Shown here: in pieces, positions 10,740 through 22,207 of the stretch
How the letters are laid out: each line of letters starts with the position of its first letter
How positions within the stretch are numbered: the stretch's first letter is position 1
NCBI RefSeq assembly: GCF_014898055.3
Contig: NW_023601212.1
Coordinates: forward strand, 56,594,329 to 56,658,328
DNA from: Talpa occidentalis
Taxonomy: Eukaryota; Chordata; Mammalia; Eulipotyphla; Talpidae
Direction: 5' to 3'
Length of the DNA stretch: 64,000 nt
Program-made: the position numbers and the translations under genes
The notes under the pieces: generated by a model
Told to the model about the DNA's origin: nothing
Database searches by the model: none
The model's input: the letters and a program-made list of their open reading frames with translations, nothing else

Positions 10740-11335
10740 TAATGCCATTTTATCAGGTTCCTATTGCTGTCATCACAGATTGCCAGATTGGGTGGCTTAA
10801 AACAATACAAATTTATTATCTCATAGATCTGTAGGTCAGCAGTAGAGTGGGCTGGGCTGGTTCTCTGTCTCACAAGGTTGAAATCAAGGTGTTGAAGAAC
10901 GCGGTGGATATCTGTTTTTAGGCTCATCCAAGGCATTGACAGAATCGTATTCTATGTATTCGAGGGACTGATGTCTCTGATTCCTTGCTGGCTGGTGATG
11001 GGGTCTCAGCTTCTAGAGACCACCCACATCACTTGGCTTCTGGCCACTTTCTCCAGCTTCAAAGTCAGCAGTGACTAGTGGAGTCCTTCTTACAAAGCAT
11101 CACTCTGACTTACTCTTCTGCCTCTGTCTTTCTTTTTGAAGTCCTCATGGGATCATATTGGACTCACCCAGGTAAGCTGGTAATCCATAGTTCTATTCGA
11201 AATTAAGTAAACTTAATTTTCTCTGCAAAGCTCTTTTTGCCACATAACTATATTGTGCCAATGTAACACTTTGACTAGTTTCAGGGACACGAACATGAAC
11301 ATCTTCACTGGCCATTTACTGTTCTTCCTACAAGG
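10740..11335 (-). mobile_element. Ancient MaLR/ERV-type LTR
   Basis: The plus strand reads as the reverse complement of an old LTR: 'gattgggtggcttaaaacaa' near 10786, 'gaaatcaaggtgttgaagaac' near 10881, 'gcatcactctgacttactcttctgcctc' near 11097, and 'ttggactcacccagg' near 11159. About 600 bp and diverged. I recognise the class but not the exact subfamily. Confidence 0.65.
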
Positions 11336-11519
11336 GTCATATATTGATATCCTATTGTTTCATATGTATAAAAATGTCCCCTCAAGAAATTTGAATATTC
11401 AAAGTATTTAGCTCAATACATGTCAAGGAATAAGCTCTTGACCAAAATTAGTTTCTATGTAGCCATGAATAAGCAGATGACAATAAATCTTTTGTTTTCT
11501 CCACAAGTCCTAGCAGAAA

Positions 11520-11800
11520 TTCCTAACTGAAGTTTCCCTCCCGTACTGTCCATCTCAGTTTTCTCCAGAAAACCTTTCTGATCACAGGCCTTGCCCACAA
11601 GGCTGGGTTTAGTGTCAGTCTCCTCTGTTGCTGTATCATAGTGCTTTTTTTTGTTTGATTATTCATGCCTCTTTCCTTGTATTCTTCTACTAGAACTCTG
11701 AGCTTTTTGAGGTTAGAGATTGACATTTTGGGGTGTCATTTATCAGAGTGTCTGATACATAATAGATGCTCAATAAATATATGCTGAATAAGTAACTGAT
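11520..11800 (+). mobile_element. LINE-2 3' end
   Basis: Typical L2 3' features: 'agaactctgagctttttgagg' near 11693, 'gagtgtctgatacataatag' near 11746, 'atgctcaataaatatatgctgaataag' at the end. Confidence 0.75.
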
Positions 11801-11810
11801 AAGAAAATCT

Positions 11811-12944
11811 ACTACACACTTAAAAGTAATTGATCAAATGATTATTGGTTGGGATACATCCCTTAACATAAATATTGAAACACTCACTCAAGTAGGGGAA
11901 ATGGCTTGCATATGCATGCTGTACTTCCACAGAGGCTTCTTGAAAAATAAATATAGTTTGTAATTGTGAATTTCACAGGCCCATATCTGATGGAGGAAGG
12001 CAGTTCTGAAATTGCTGCAGACTCTTGGTAACAATTGAGCTTGGAATTTACTGAATGATTTTTGGCACTTTTCTTCTCTGAGTGCATCAGGGAACAAACA
12101 AACACAGTACTGAAATAAAGCCACATCAGCTTGGTTTAATTCTCATTTGCTTACTTACTGAGACTTATTATACCTAATAGCAAAATTGGACTCTAGTGTT
12201 ATTTCTCTGGAAATTCACAAGTAACCTTTCCTTTTGTTTTACTTCTCCACCCTCCATGTCAAATGCTCATTTTGCATTTATTTTGTGAAATGTCCTAACA
12301 ATACTACAAGAAGTCAGTAGTCAATAATCAAATAAGAGCAATGTTCATGCAGCAGTATATTTATCCTTGCTCTATGTTTCCTGTATTTTTAACTTTTGTC
12401 TATTGTGGTTTGTCAATTGCCCACGTTGACTCCAGATCAGTCAGGAGGCCAGGCTTCTCTTGCCTGGACCAGGATCCCTTAACAGCTGTTTTGAGCTTGG
12501 CTGGTCCTTTTGCAATAATTGCTCCCACTCAGGGACTTTGGTCTTTTGATATTTATTTTTAGGTTCGTAAAGTCTCCATTATTTTAAAGGAACAGTTTTA
12601 TTATCTGCAACCAACATCCACAAATGAAAAATTGGAGCCAAATCACAGGCCTCAGGACCCAGATGAGGCATAAAGAAAAATTGTTGATAGCCATAAATGC
12701 TTTCTTCACAGTTTTCCTTCTGTCTGCTGGGCTGGGGCACATTTCCTAACATCACAGAGCAGTGATCAGACATCAGATCATGGCTTGACGGCTATTAGGA
12801 GTCTGGGAATCCTAATTTCCTGTGGATTCAGGGCTTCTTTTTGGAATCACGTCCAGTTCAGGTGTGAAGCTTCATTGTGTCTGTGAAGGATTTAATGAGG
12901 CCGGTCCTCAGTGATACATCTGATTGACCTCCTCGCACGATTAC
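11811..12944. other. Unique-looking interval, no gene seen
   Basis: Nothing is recognised. Two overlapping minus-strand frames near 11884-12126 (about 80 codons) show no family resemblance and no splice context that I can support. Confidence 0.45.
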
Positions 12945-13085
12945 TTTCAATTCAACAAGTGTTTATTGATCACCTGTGTGTCAGACACAATGTGGGGTTC
13001 TTGGTAGATATAGATGCCTAAAACATTGGTTCCTGACTTCCAGAAACTTGTGACTTATTTAAGGAGATAGACTTGTAGGTTTCCC
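12945..13085 (-). mobile_element. LINE-2 fragment
   Basis: 'caacaagtgtttattgatcacctgtgtgtcagacac' from about 12954 and 'cctgacttccagaaacttgtgac' follow the reverse complement of an L2 3' end. Confidence 0.6.
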
Positions 13086-13636
13086 CCACTATCTGAAAGT
13101 ACAGCAGTTATATACAACCTCTCCTGCGCCAAAAAGATGTAAAGCAAAGAAGCAATTACAATTAATTTATGTGGAAAGAATTTTGAGCATTCCCAGACAT
13201 GCAAAACAACTGGCCAAATCACACCAAATAAGACACAAAAATGTAAATAATCCTAGAATCCAGGAAGAGCAGGAATGATATGATCATACATAGCCTGTAT
13301 AAGGAAATTGGCATGGCCACTCCTGCTGCACAGGGTGTTGCTGCTGGAGCTGCTGCTGTAAAGCCAATGGGTTGATGTTATTTCACTTTTTTTGCCTTTT
13401 GTCATAAGAGCAAAAATCTTTGGATTTCTTTCAGTTAGCAGCAATAGGTAATCATGTGGGCCTTTTGTAGAAGCAAAGTAGCCTAATAGGATCTTTCAAA
13501 AAGGAGGGGATACCTGTACATGGATAAGTAGCCTGGAAAGCTGAATCTGTGAAGTTCTACAGTCACGTGCCTCTACAGAGGCATGGTCAGGGAGTTAGGA
13601 CTTAGAACTGGACCAATTGTTGACTCAATGCCTGAC
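13086..13636. other. Unique-looking interval, no gene seen
   Basis: No gene is seen. A CTG-like run ('tgctgctggagctgctgctg') lies at about 13338. The far right end may hold a few bases of an L2/MIR 3' end into which the next SINE inserted. Confidence 0.45.
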
Positions 13637-13652
13637 AAATGGTAGGTATTTT

Positions 13653-13929
13653 TTTTTTTAAGATTTATTTATTTATTTATACAAGCACTGGGTACAGTCA
13701 GAAGCACGGTAGGGTGAGAGAATTCACCAGAGCCAGAGCAGGGAGCAGAGCAGGCAGAAGGACCGAAGTACACTGCTGAGGGGAGCAGCAGGAGGCAGGA
13801 GAGGTCTGCGCGCCATGTGGGACCCTTCTCTGGTGGCCGGGGAGCAGCCAGGAATCGAACCGGCGCTGCAGAGGCTGCAGGCAGCTTCGCAACCCAGCGC
13901 TCAACCGCTGCGCCACCAGGGAGGCCCCT
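13653..13929 (-). mobile_element. tRNA-derived SINE, subfamily A
   Basis: A full-length SINE with a perfect 16-bp target duplication, AAATGGTAGGTATTTT, at 13637-13652 and 13930-13945. It has the 'acaagcactgggtacagtcagaagcac' type of 3' region (read on plus strand) that marks subfamily A and the longer 'ggtggccggggagcagcc' middle. The perfect duplication implies fairly recent insertion. Confidence 0.93.
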
Positions 13930-14394
13930 AAATGGTAGGTATTTTGTATGCATAACATGCATTTGGAAGTTGATCTAATTAGAACATAGGGAGTTGGAAA
14001 GGGATGCTCAGGAAAGCTGCAGCCAGAACCTCATTGGCATCACCTTCTCCTACTCACATCTGAGTAGAACCATGGTGGTGACTTCAGCTTAAGCACAGTT
14101 GGGTGGCAGCAAGATCAGGAGCGACCCTCTGATGGAGGATCCAGCAAGAACCTGTCCCTACGGAGGTGACATAAGTCTCAATATATGTAGATTGCCACCC
14201 AGCTTTCTGAGTATGGAGAGTGGACTTTAGGGACTCATCCCCACCAGCCACCTCTGTTCCTTGCTTATCCCAGAGTTGTTGCCCTAGTGTTAACATTTTT
14301 TGAGGAATTCGTTCCTCTGCAGAGTATTTGCACAAAGAAAAGTTTTAGCTGCCATGAGGCTAACTCTATAGTGGGACCTAAAAGGGCTTCCTTG

Positions 14395-14430
14395 ACCTGG
14401 ATCCTGACTTCCACCTGGATCCTGACTTCC
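14395..14430. repeat. Perfect 18-bp tandem duplication
   Basis: ACCTGGATCCTGACTTCC occurs twice head to tail, at 14395-14412 and 14413-14430, with no mismatch. Confidence 0.97.
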
Positions 14431-14461
14431 CCTCCCAGACCCCTCCCCCACCATCCCTTTC

Positions 14462-14523
14462 CTTTCCTCCTACTAATTCAAGTTGCTGTTATTTCTACTT
14501 TACTTTCCTCCTGCTAATTCAAG
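14462..14523. repeat. Near-perfect 41-bp-offset direct repeat
   Basis: CTTTCCTCCTACTAATTCAA at 14462 recurs at 14503 with a single A/G change, and similarity continues a little into 'gct...tcatttct'. It looks like a local duplication rather than a dispersed repeat. Confidence 0.9.
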
Positions 14524-14599
14524 CTGTCATTTCTCTGTGTCTTTCACTGACTTTCCTGTTGCTTAGGACAGAAAGTTTCTACTTACCTTTTAAGATGTA

Positions 14600-14835
14600 G
14601 CTCCAGGACTACCTCCTTTGAAAGTTTTCCTTGGCCTTTGTAGACAGTAAAGCATTCTTCTGAATCTCCATAGCAGTTGGTCATATGTCCCATCTTCCAC
14701 TTATGACAGTTCTCCAGCTAGTCTTCTATGTCAATCTTGCCAGAGGTTAAAATATTGTGTTCTATTAGTCATTTTAACACAAGGGTCCGAACAGACTGCC
14801 TGGCACATAGCTAGAATTTAATGAAGTTTTAAAAA
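14600..14835 (+). mobile_element. LINE-2 3' fragment
   Basis: 'tttgaaagttttccttggcc' near 14619 and 'gactgcctggcacatagctag' near 14794 followed by 'aatttaatgaag' fit a diverged L2 3' end. Confidence 0.6.
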
Positions 14836-15159
14836 TAAATTAAGTAGATTTGGCAAAATATTCTAAGGAAGGATTAATAGAATATTTTTCATCTTTCCTA
14901 TATAAATGTGTATTAAGTAAGTTCAGTTCATTCTCCATAATCTGTTTAGTAGACCTCAAGACTTGAAAAAGAATCCTCAGAGAGTGGGGGAGAGATGCCA
15001 AGCAGGCAAAGCCATAGGCCTCTTTAACAGACAGGAAGAGCAGAAAGGGTGTGAATCCTATTCACAACCGGTATTGAAATGCCCCGTGGAAAAGGAATCA
15101 TTGTTAGAGTAATTTTTGGGAAATGCTTTATACTCTTTTTCCATTCCTTTATTATTCAC

Positions 15160-15850
15160 ACAACCTTTCAATTAACAAATATATTCTAAATGTCTACGAG
15201 GTACCTGGTGTTTTTATCAGCACTGGGGACACTGTAGTGAACAGGATCCATCAAAGTCCCTGATTTCATGGAGTTTATGTGACAGATAGTCAATCAGCAA
15301 ATTAAGAACTTGGAATGTATAGGAGTTTAGAGAAGAGTATTAAGTACTATGGGGAAGAAAAATAAAGTGGGAAAAATATTAGAGGTGTTGGGGAGAAAAG
15401 GGTTAGAATTTGAACAGGAGGTCAAGGAAGTTCCCATCAGAAGATAACATTTGCAAATTGAATTGAAAGAGGATGAGGCTGGTGGATTCCTGGATAGAGA
15501 GGCATCTCAGCAGGGTGAGTTGTGTGTGCCCAGGGTTCAGAGAAGAGCACAGAGGCCAATGTGGCTGTGGCCCAGGAAGGGGAGAAGTTGGGAGATGTGG
15601 GAAGAGAGGTCACAGAGGAGAAGTTACAGAGGCATTGGGTCATAGTAAGAACTCTGATTTCCATTCTGGATAAAAGGGGAGACATTTCAGGGTTTTGTGG
15701 AGAGGGGTTTGTGACTTGTTAAAGCAATGGAGAACTCAAAGTGGGTGTTGGGTTAAGAATAGACTCCAGGGGGGATGGAAAGAAACAGGAGCACCAGTGA
15801 TAAAGGAAATTGATAAGGTTGCTATAGGAAGCAGGCCATAAGACTGATTG
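15160..15850 (-). mobile_element. LINE-2, longer 3' fragment
   Basis: The plus strand reads as the reverse complement of L2 over nearly 700 bp: 'cagcactggggacactgtagtgaacagg' near 15218, 'tgatttcatggagtttatgtg' near 15261, 'ggaggtcaaggaagttcccatcag' near 15416, 'cagagaagagcacagaggcc' near 15538, and 'gtaagaactctgatttccatt' near 15645. The 60-66-codon frames at 15451-15722 are chance frames in this purine-rich strand. Confidence 0.75.
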
Positions 15851-16015
15851 CTTTTTTTTTTTTTTTAAATGATGGTCTTCTTTTACACAGATAGTCATAT
15901 TTTAGAATTGGTGTGTCCTAGTCTTTTATATGAAGAGTATAGTTTTTCAAAAGAAAACAGACTAAACCGAGTAGAAAAATGTCCTATATGGTTGGATTAA
16001 GAATCTTGGTGACAT

Positions 16016-16280
16016 GGGGCCTCCCTGGTGGTACAAGCACTACGAGGCTGTCTGCAACCACTGCAGCATGAGTTCGATCCCCGGCCAGGGAGATGACCCA
16101 CATGGCACAGCAGACCTCTCCTGGCTCTCCCACTGCTCCCCTCAGCAGTGTATTTCAGTAGATCTGCCTGTTCTGTCCCCACTCTGTCTGTGGTGAATCC
16201 TCTCACACCTCCTCCCCCTGCATCTCTGCCCTATACCCCAGTTCTTGTATGCATAAATAAAGAAATCTTTAAAAAAAAAA
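16016..16280 (+). mobile_element. tRNA-derived SINE, subfamily B
   Basis: Family 5' end at 16016, B-box-like GTTCGATCCC near 16070, and a 3' end of the 'ataccccagttcttgtatgcataaataaa' type. The flanks AAGAATC(T/A)TGG(T/A) match at 15999 and after the A tail at about 16280, a decayed target duplication. Confidence 0.9.
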
Positions 16281-16344
16281 AAGAATCATGGATGCATACG
16301 GGGTCCTGTTACCTCAATTGATGAAAAGAGAGAGAGGTGTTTTC

Positions 16345-16730
16345 AACACTGCTTAATTTTTCAAGTTTTTTTTCCAGTTTCCTTGAGTAATAATTAACAT
16401 TCATGTCTGTATAAGTTTAAGGCCTACAGCATGATGGTTGATTTACATTTCACAGCATGTGAAATGATTACTACAAGTTTAGCTAAAATCCAACTTCTCA
16501 TATAGATACAATAAAGAAAAAAGAAAGAAGAAAAGAAAAAGGGAAATTTTTCCTCTGTGATGAGAATTCTTAGGTTTTACTCTCAATAATTTTCTAATGT
16601 ATCATACAGCAGTGTTAGCTGTAGTCACCTTGTTGTATGTCATATCCATAGTGCTTCTTTATCTTCTAAGTGGAAGTATGGACTTTCTGACCACCTTAAT
16701 CCATAGCTTATTTTGATTTTCCTATGTTCA
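16345..16730 (-). mobile_element. Old LINE-1 3' fragment
   Basis: Reads as the reverse complement of an old L1 3' region: 'cagcatgatggttgatttacat' near 16428, 'catgtgaaatgattactacaa' near 16455, 'tgttagctgtagtcaccttgttgta' near 16613. A SINE inserted at its right end. Confidence 0.7.
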
Positions 16731-16742
16731 AGAATGCTGGCT

Positions 16743-17010
16743 GAGGGCCTCCCCGGTGGTGCAGCAGGTTGAGCGCCGTGCTGTGAAGCTGTCTGCAGCC
16801 TCGGCAGTGCGGGTTTGATCCCGGCCAGCTGGCGAGAATCCCACATGGTGCGGCAGATCTCCCATGGCGCCCGCTGCTCCCCTCAGCAGGGTATTCTGTC
16901 ATCTGCCTGTTCTGCTCCCTGCTCTGTCTCTGGTGAATCCTCTCACCCTCCACACCTCTGGCCTGAACCCCAGCTCTTGTATAAAAATTAATAAATCTTA
17001 AAAAAAAAAA
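16743..17010 (+). mobile_element. tRNA-derived SINE, subfamily B
   Basis: A full-length SINE starting GAGGGCCTCCCCGG and ending in an A tail. A perfect 12-bp target duplication, AGAATGCTGGCT, is at 16731-16742 and 17011-17022. The A-box-like TGGTGCAGCAGG and B-box-like GGTTTGATCCC are recognisable. Confidence 0.93.
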
Positions 17011-17319
17011 AGAATGCTGGCTAAGAAATGCTAGGTTTCTTCTGGCTCTTCCATGGACCCTGGAATTAAAGGATCTCTTTAGTGTAACTTTGATCTAGTC
17101 ATAACCTTTTATCTTTTTAAATACCCATTTGGTTTCAATAACCAATAACAGCATCTCCCAAGTAGCTTAGGTTCCAAATACTGAATTAACAAACAAAACC
17201 AGGTTGTTTAGGATTATGTGAATGATTCATGATGTCACATTTGATAGATAATGAAACACAAAGGAAAAACCTATTGAATTAATTTTTAAGGAAAAAAATT
17301 AACTTGATTTGAGGTAGTG

Positions 17320-17565
17320 AATATTAGTTCTATTGACAAATATTTGTGGCTTTCTTCCCTTCTAAGCACATTGTAGGACTGAACTTCCCGATCTGTGTTA
17401 CAAAGACTGGTCCTGTGATTGACTTCGGCCAATGCAGTGTACGTAGTTCTGTTCCTGAAGGAGGTGGTGTGGGTGAGAATCCATAGCTGACTTACAACTT
17501 TTATTGTTTTACGACACTGAGATTTAGGGTTTGTTATGAAACTCATCCTGACTAATACCATTTTG
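17320..17565 (+). mobile_element. Possible ancient LTR 3' part
   Basis: 'ttctaagcacattgtaggactg' near 17361, 'gactt...ccaatgcagtg' near 17421, 'ttattgttttacgacactgagatttagggtttgtta' near 17502 and a final 'actaatac' resemble an old ERVL/MaLR-type LTR. The subfamily is not identified. Confidence 0.5.
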
Positions 17566-17599
17566 ATCTTATATTTAAAATTTTAAAATACTGCTTTTT

Positions 17600-18300
17600 C
17601 TCATTGCCCTATGTTCTGTGTGGAGAATTTTGAAAATACAGAAAAGTACCAAAAAATCCACTGAAATCTCTTACATGGAAATAATATTTTGATCAAACTT
17701 ATTTTTGAGTGAAATAGCATGATTAGGGAAAAATCCAGGAATATGTGTGCATCCATACACACACACACGCACACACATAATATAAATCTTTAAAAATTAT
17801 CATCAATTATATATACAATATTGATTTTTTGTTTCATGTATCAAGTCCTTAAAATATATAAATTTGCTGCATAATATTAGTGAAAAAAAGCTTTACTCTA
17901 TTTTTATATTTATGTTATATAATTGCTCACAAAGTAATATGTTATTTTGGTACACTTTCTTACTGTAGCTAACATTCCACTGAAATCTTTATATCAATTT
18001 TTGATGGGATTACTGCTATGTCCGTAGGGTAAATCCTAGAAGGGAAATCACCTGGTCTTGCAGTATGCATATTTTTAAGACTTTTGCTACATATTGCAAA
18101 GTTGCCTAGGAGAAAGGTTGTGCCAATTAACACTCCAGCAGAAGGGGATGGGTCCTCTCACCCCCTGTTGAGTCTTAGAGTTCCTTTTAATCTCTGTTAA
18201 TTTGCGAGGTGAAGAAGCTATCTTGTTTTGTATTTGCATTTCTTTGATTACAAGTAATGTCAAACATTTATTTCATATATTTGGGAGTCATTTGCATTTT
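17600..18300 (-). mobile_element. Old LINE-1 (L1M-like) fragment
   Basis: The plus strand resembles the reverse complement of an old L1: 'taaatcctagaagggaaatc' near 18030, 'tattgcaaagttgcctagg' near 18092, 'ttgtgccaattaacactccagcag' near 18118, and 'tgtatttgcatttctttgattac' near 18229. A short CA run interrupts it at about 17757-17777. Confidence 0.65.
17691..17745 (+). repeat. Copy A of a diverged 55-bp direct repeat
   Basis: This 55-bp block recurs at 18590-18643 with about 8 substitutions and one gap, by hand alignment. The shared core includes TTTTGAGTG and GATTAGGG. The flanks do not align. The unit is not one I recognise. Confidence 0.8.
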
Positions 18301-18589
18301 TTCTTCTGGGAATTGTCTGAACGGATTCTCCAGCTCCCCCCACACACCAAGCTGTTAGACAGAAAGCAATGCGGGAAGCCAGCAGCGTGTTTCTTTTGCC
18401 ACAGAGCCTCAACATGCTTTTTTGAAGTGTGAGAGTTGAACAGGCTTCTCTTATTCTCTCTCATCTTCCCTGTTTTGATTATTTTCTCTCCAGTCATCTC
18501 CCCCACAGTTTCCCTGAAGTCTTGGTCTCCCTCCCAGCACAGGATGAATGTCATGGCTAAATGTGAAATTTTGGAGAGAAAGGACACGT

Positions 18590-18643
18590 GGTCAAAGTTA
18601 ATTTTGAGTGGAACAGCACGATTAGGGGAAAACCCAGGAAATG
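18590..18643 (+). repeat. Copy B of a diverged 55-bp direct repeat
   Basis: The second copy of the block at 17691-17745, in the same orientation and about 900 bp downstream. Confidence 0.8.
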
Positions 18644-20469
18644 TTTCCCTTGTGAAAGGCCTCTAGCCACTGAATGTTCCATGGCAGAGGAGGGTCATCC
18701 TCACCTCCACAGTTAGAAATAGCACAGCCTGCTGGTCTGGTTTTAGCCTTGAATCTACTGTCCCTGGTGATGAAACTTAAATTACTCTTCCTGGAAACAT
18801 TCTTATTTATTTCACAGACATTGCATTACCCCCAATGTCTATTTGGTGCTGTTAAAGAAAAAAGAAAAAGAATCTAAATTTCCCCAAAGTGAATGTTACT
18901 TTTTAGCTAGAGCGAGATAAAAGACAGATTGAAATGGAGCCAGAGGGACCTGCCCTTCACCCTCCATCTTCATTGGAGATGGAGCTCACATTGGTATGTC
19001 AGGCAGCAGCTGGCAGACTCTTTTATCATCATTAATTGTCCGCTGAGTTGTCACAAGGAGATACTAGAATTCAGATTTAATTACATCTGTATCATCTCCA
19101 ATAAAGTTCAGGAGATTCTGGTGGTGCAAAACAGGCTTGGACCAGTGAAGTGCCAAGGATACTCTGTGAAGCAGAAACCTTGTGTATCCTTGGGGGGATA
19201 AGGTGAATTAACCGGATGCTGAGAGAAGTAAGCCTTGTCAAGACTGGGCAACTCTGGTGAGATATAGCGGTGGGAACTGGGGAGGAAGGAGCTGGGAGGC
19301 AGCAAGAGGCAGTGAGCTAGTTAAAAGTGAGTTGGTTTATATGGGCCAGGTGCAGTGTTCCTTCACAGGGACCCAGCAAAGACCCACACAAGGGTATTTG
19401 CTTGCTTTTATGGACAATCATCAGACAGGATGTGAAGAAATACATTTGGTTTCAGATAGAGCCATACATAGCACACTCATTCTCATTTCTTTTATACAAT
19501 AGGTCTCTTTGGATGAGCTCTGATTTAGTTCCGGAAATACCGATGCAGAACAAGGCTTATGTGACAATGGCTTCAGCTAAAGCAAGAGCTATTGTACAGC
19601 TTAATGGAAGTGACAAGGGCAGGTGGCCCAAGATCTGAGTATGTCAGTGACTTGGTCTCATGAAATAAGGCAAGAAGTGCTAAAAGCTGTCACCACACTT
19701 AAGACAATGACCTTACTGCCCAGCTTAGCTGCACGAGGTCTCATACCCATCTTTTATCAGTCCTCAGGGATCTCCCTATCTGCTCTGGAACTTTGGTTCC
19801 TGAACAACGTCTGAATGTTTTGCCCAGAAAAAGCTTTGGCCCCTGCTCCATTTCCCTTCACTGGGGGCACAGATCTTATGCTAAAGAATGTTGACCACTT
19901 GGCTTCATCTTAGCTTTCACTTCCTGAAAGAAAATCTGAAACCATTTCTCAAGCAATTGCTTGTGGAATTAAGTGTTTTCAAAGAATCATACAGATTGGC
20001 CATCTGGCCCCTCTGCTTTTCAAAAGGATAATTTCAGTGCTACTCCCATATCTTAAGAAGAACAATTTATTTTAGGCTTTAGGCCCTCTTTCAACATTAA
20101 AAAAAAAAAAAAAGTAGATCACGTGAACGGAACCTGAGAAACCTAAAAATAACAATTGTATATGTGGGTGTGAGTTTCTGTGCACCATACACAATAAAAG
20201 GGTTTTGAATGTGATCCAAGTATCTAGAAAAAGAAAACTCCTCTCAATTGAAAGTTTGTGGACTTTCATGTTAGACTTCTCATTCAAACCACAAAACTAA
20301 TCTTTGTTCTGATTTTTATAGCCAGGAATAAAACGCACAGGGGTAAGTTTGGAAAGACAAGTAAATCAAATTCAGGGCTCTCAGAATTTAAAATACATGT
20401 TGATTAAGAATAGATCCATTACATAAGGGGATTAAAATTGAATACAAGAAGATAGATATACCTCCCAAA
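18644..20469. other. Unique-looking interval, no gene seen
   Basis: No exon or repeat is recognised. Several overlapping frames (up to 103 codons at 19327-19638) show no known domain and no consistent splice signals. An A tract lies at about 20098-20113. Confidence 0.45.
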
Positions 20470-20582
20470 TCTTGCATGTGAATGTAAGCTTCTTGAAGCC
20501 AAAGCTCTGAGTTTGTCCTTCTATCCAACAATTCTAGGTACAGGGTAGATGGTCAAGAAATACTAAATTTGTACTGAATGTG
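20470..20582 (+). mobile_element. LINE-2 3'-end fragment
   Basis: 'gtaagcttcttgaagccaaagctctgag' near 20484 and 'aggtacagggtagatggtcaagaaatac' near 20536 fit a diverged L2 3' end. Confidence 0.55.
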
Positions 20583-21344
20583 TAAAGTATTTATGGATGT
20601 GTTAACAGCTTGTATGGTTACCATATACCCTGGGGGGCTAGTCATGTTCATTGAGGTGTGAGCAGAGGTAGGGTGAGCAGTAGATGCTAAAATACTGAGT
20701 TGCAATTGAGCTCCTCCCAGAGTAGGGACCCATGAGAGCTGCCTGGAAGGGCACAGAGAACAGAGGAACCTGCCTGGGTCTCCAGGGTGCATTTATTTGC
20801 TGCAGATGCTGGTAGCTAAATGTGACTCAGACAGGCCTCTGGGCAAGGGGAGGACATTTAACCCTGGGGGGAGGCATGTGGTCACTTTTGTTTGCCTCCA
20901 ACTGCCTTTCCAAGTCTACTCTATGGCACTGTTTTTTTCCTCTATCCCCCAAATGAAACAGACATGCCCTGTGACCCTTCTGTGCAAGCCAGAGTAACAC
21001 AAAATGTCCTGTCCCTTCGAGTCAGACGTCATCATCTTAAAATGGTAATGTTAATGAATATGTCTGGTCGTGTGTTACTGTTAAAACTCTAAATTTGTTG
21101 TAGAAGAAACATTTCTCCCTGTTCAGGCTTATTCTGAGCAGGAGGATTCTCCTGGGCAGGAGGCTGTGGCCAAGGATGGGGAGTGTTGTCTGGCACTTGC
21201 TCTTCTCTCCTCACTTGGTGCTTCTAACCCTCCTTCAACGTTGTGCTGACTCTTGGGTCCTGACTAGGGAAAGACACCTCCAGGTTTACTCAGCCTTGTC
21301 CCAGTGGCTTGTTTCCTGAGTCTAGTGACTGATTGTTCCCCTTT
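20583..21344. other. Unique-looking interval, no gene seen
   Basis: No repeat family or exon is recognised. A CRE-like GACGTCAT is at about 21026-21033, without other promoter context. Confidence 0.45.
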
Positions 21345-22050
21345 ATATCAGGGTTCTCCAGAGAAATAGTCAGTAGAACATCTATATCTCTATGTATCTT
21401 ATATGCACATACATATAACTGGCTCATGCAATTGTACAGCCTGGCAAATCCAAAACCTGTAGAGTGGACTGGAGGCTGGAATATTAGGCAATGATTTTTA
21501 AACCACAAACTGGTGATTGAAGCAATGTTGAAACAGCATTGGTTTACTCTATGGTATAATCTTGTGGAAGGATTCCTTCTTCTCTGGGGAACCTTGGTTT
21601 TTGTTCGTAAGACTTAAAAAAAGGACAAAACTAGCAGACAACTATAAATCAGAGACATTCAGCAGGGGAGAGGGGTGGGAAAGGGATTAAAATAGGAGTA
21701 GGAGGAGCAAAATAGACTATGGTAATGGTTCATAGGTGACTTGGTGGTGGAAATTTTATGGGTATTACATCTGAGAGGAGAAAACAAACTGTACAAAAAT
21801 GAATACTGACGTAAAAAACATATATAGAAAAAAAAGAGCAAAAAAAGACTTCAACTGTTTGGATGAGGCCCACTCACATCATTGAAAGTAATCTCCTTTA
21901 CTTAGTCAGAAGATTGCAGATATTAACCATATCTACAAAATGCCTTCATAGCAACATGCAGGCAAGTGTTTGACCAAAAGACTGAGTCCCACAACCTAGC
22001 CAAGCTGACATACAAAGTGAATCACCACACCTTTTGCCTCTCAGAAATCT
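21345..22050 (+). mobile_element. Ancient LTR-like element, split by L1
   Basis: The left part has 'cagggttctccagagaaatag' near 21350 and 'aactggctcatgcaattgtaca' near 21418. After the L1 insertion it resumes with 'caactgtttggatgaggcccactcacat' near 21853, 'gtttgaccaaaagactg' near 21967, and 'agccaagctgacatacaaagtgaatcacca' near 21998. Both halves belong to one old dispersed element whose subfamily name I cannot give with certainty. Confidence 0.65.
21616..21844 (+). mobile_element. 5'-truncated LINE-1 3' UTR
   Basis: About 230 bp of L1 3' UTR: 'gcagacaactataaatcagagac' near 21633, a purine-rich tract near 21663-21710, 'tctgagaggagaaaacaaactgtacaaaaatg' near 21770, and an A-rich tail. The duplication AAGACTT lies at 21609-21615 and 21845-21851. 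It sits inside an older element. Confidence 0.85.
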
Positions 22051-22207
22051 CTCTGTCTGTGAAGTATACTATAAGCCAACTGAGCAGAGTCAGGGAAGGA
22101 GAGGATTAAAACAGTCAATGGAGATTATCTCAGTCAATGGATGCCTCAGATAGCCCTACACTGGCCACTCTTGGGCTTGGCCAACATTGAAATCTGACTC
22201 CTGCTTT

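Larger units (their letters stand above)
13946..14590. other. Unique-looking interval with two local duplications
   Basis: No gene is seen. Two small direct duplications lie close together at 14395-14430 and 14462-14523; they are listed separately. Confidence 0.5.

Noticed and set aside
19327..19638. 103-codon frame as an exon
   Set aside because: No known domain, and a second frame overlaps it at 19257-19502. I see no acceptor/donor arrangement that would define an exon.
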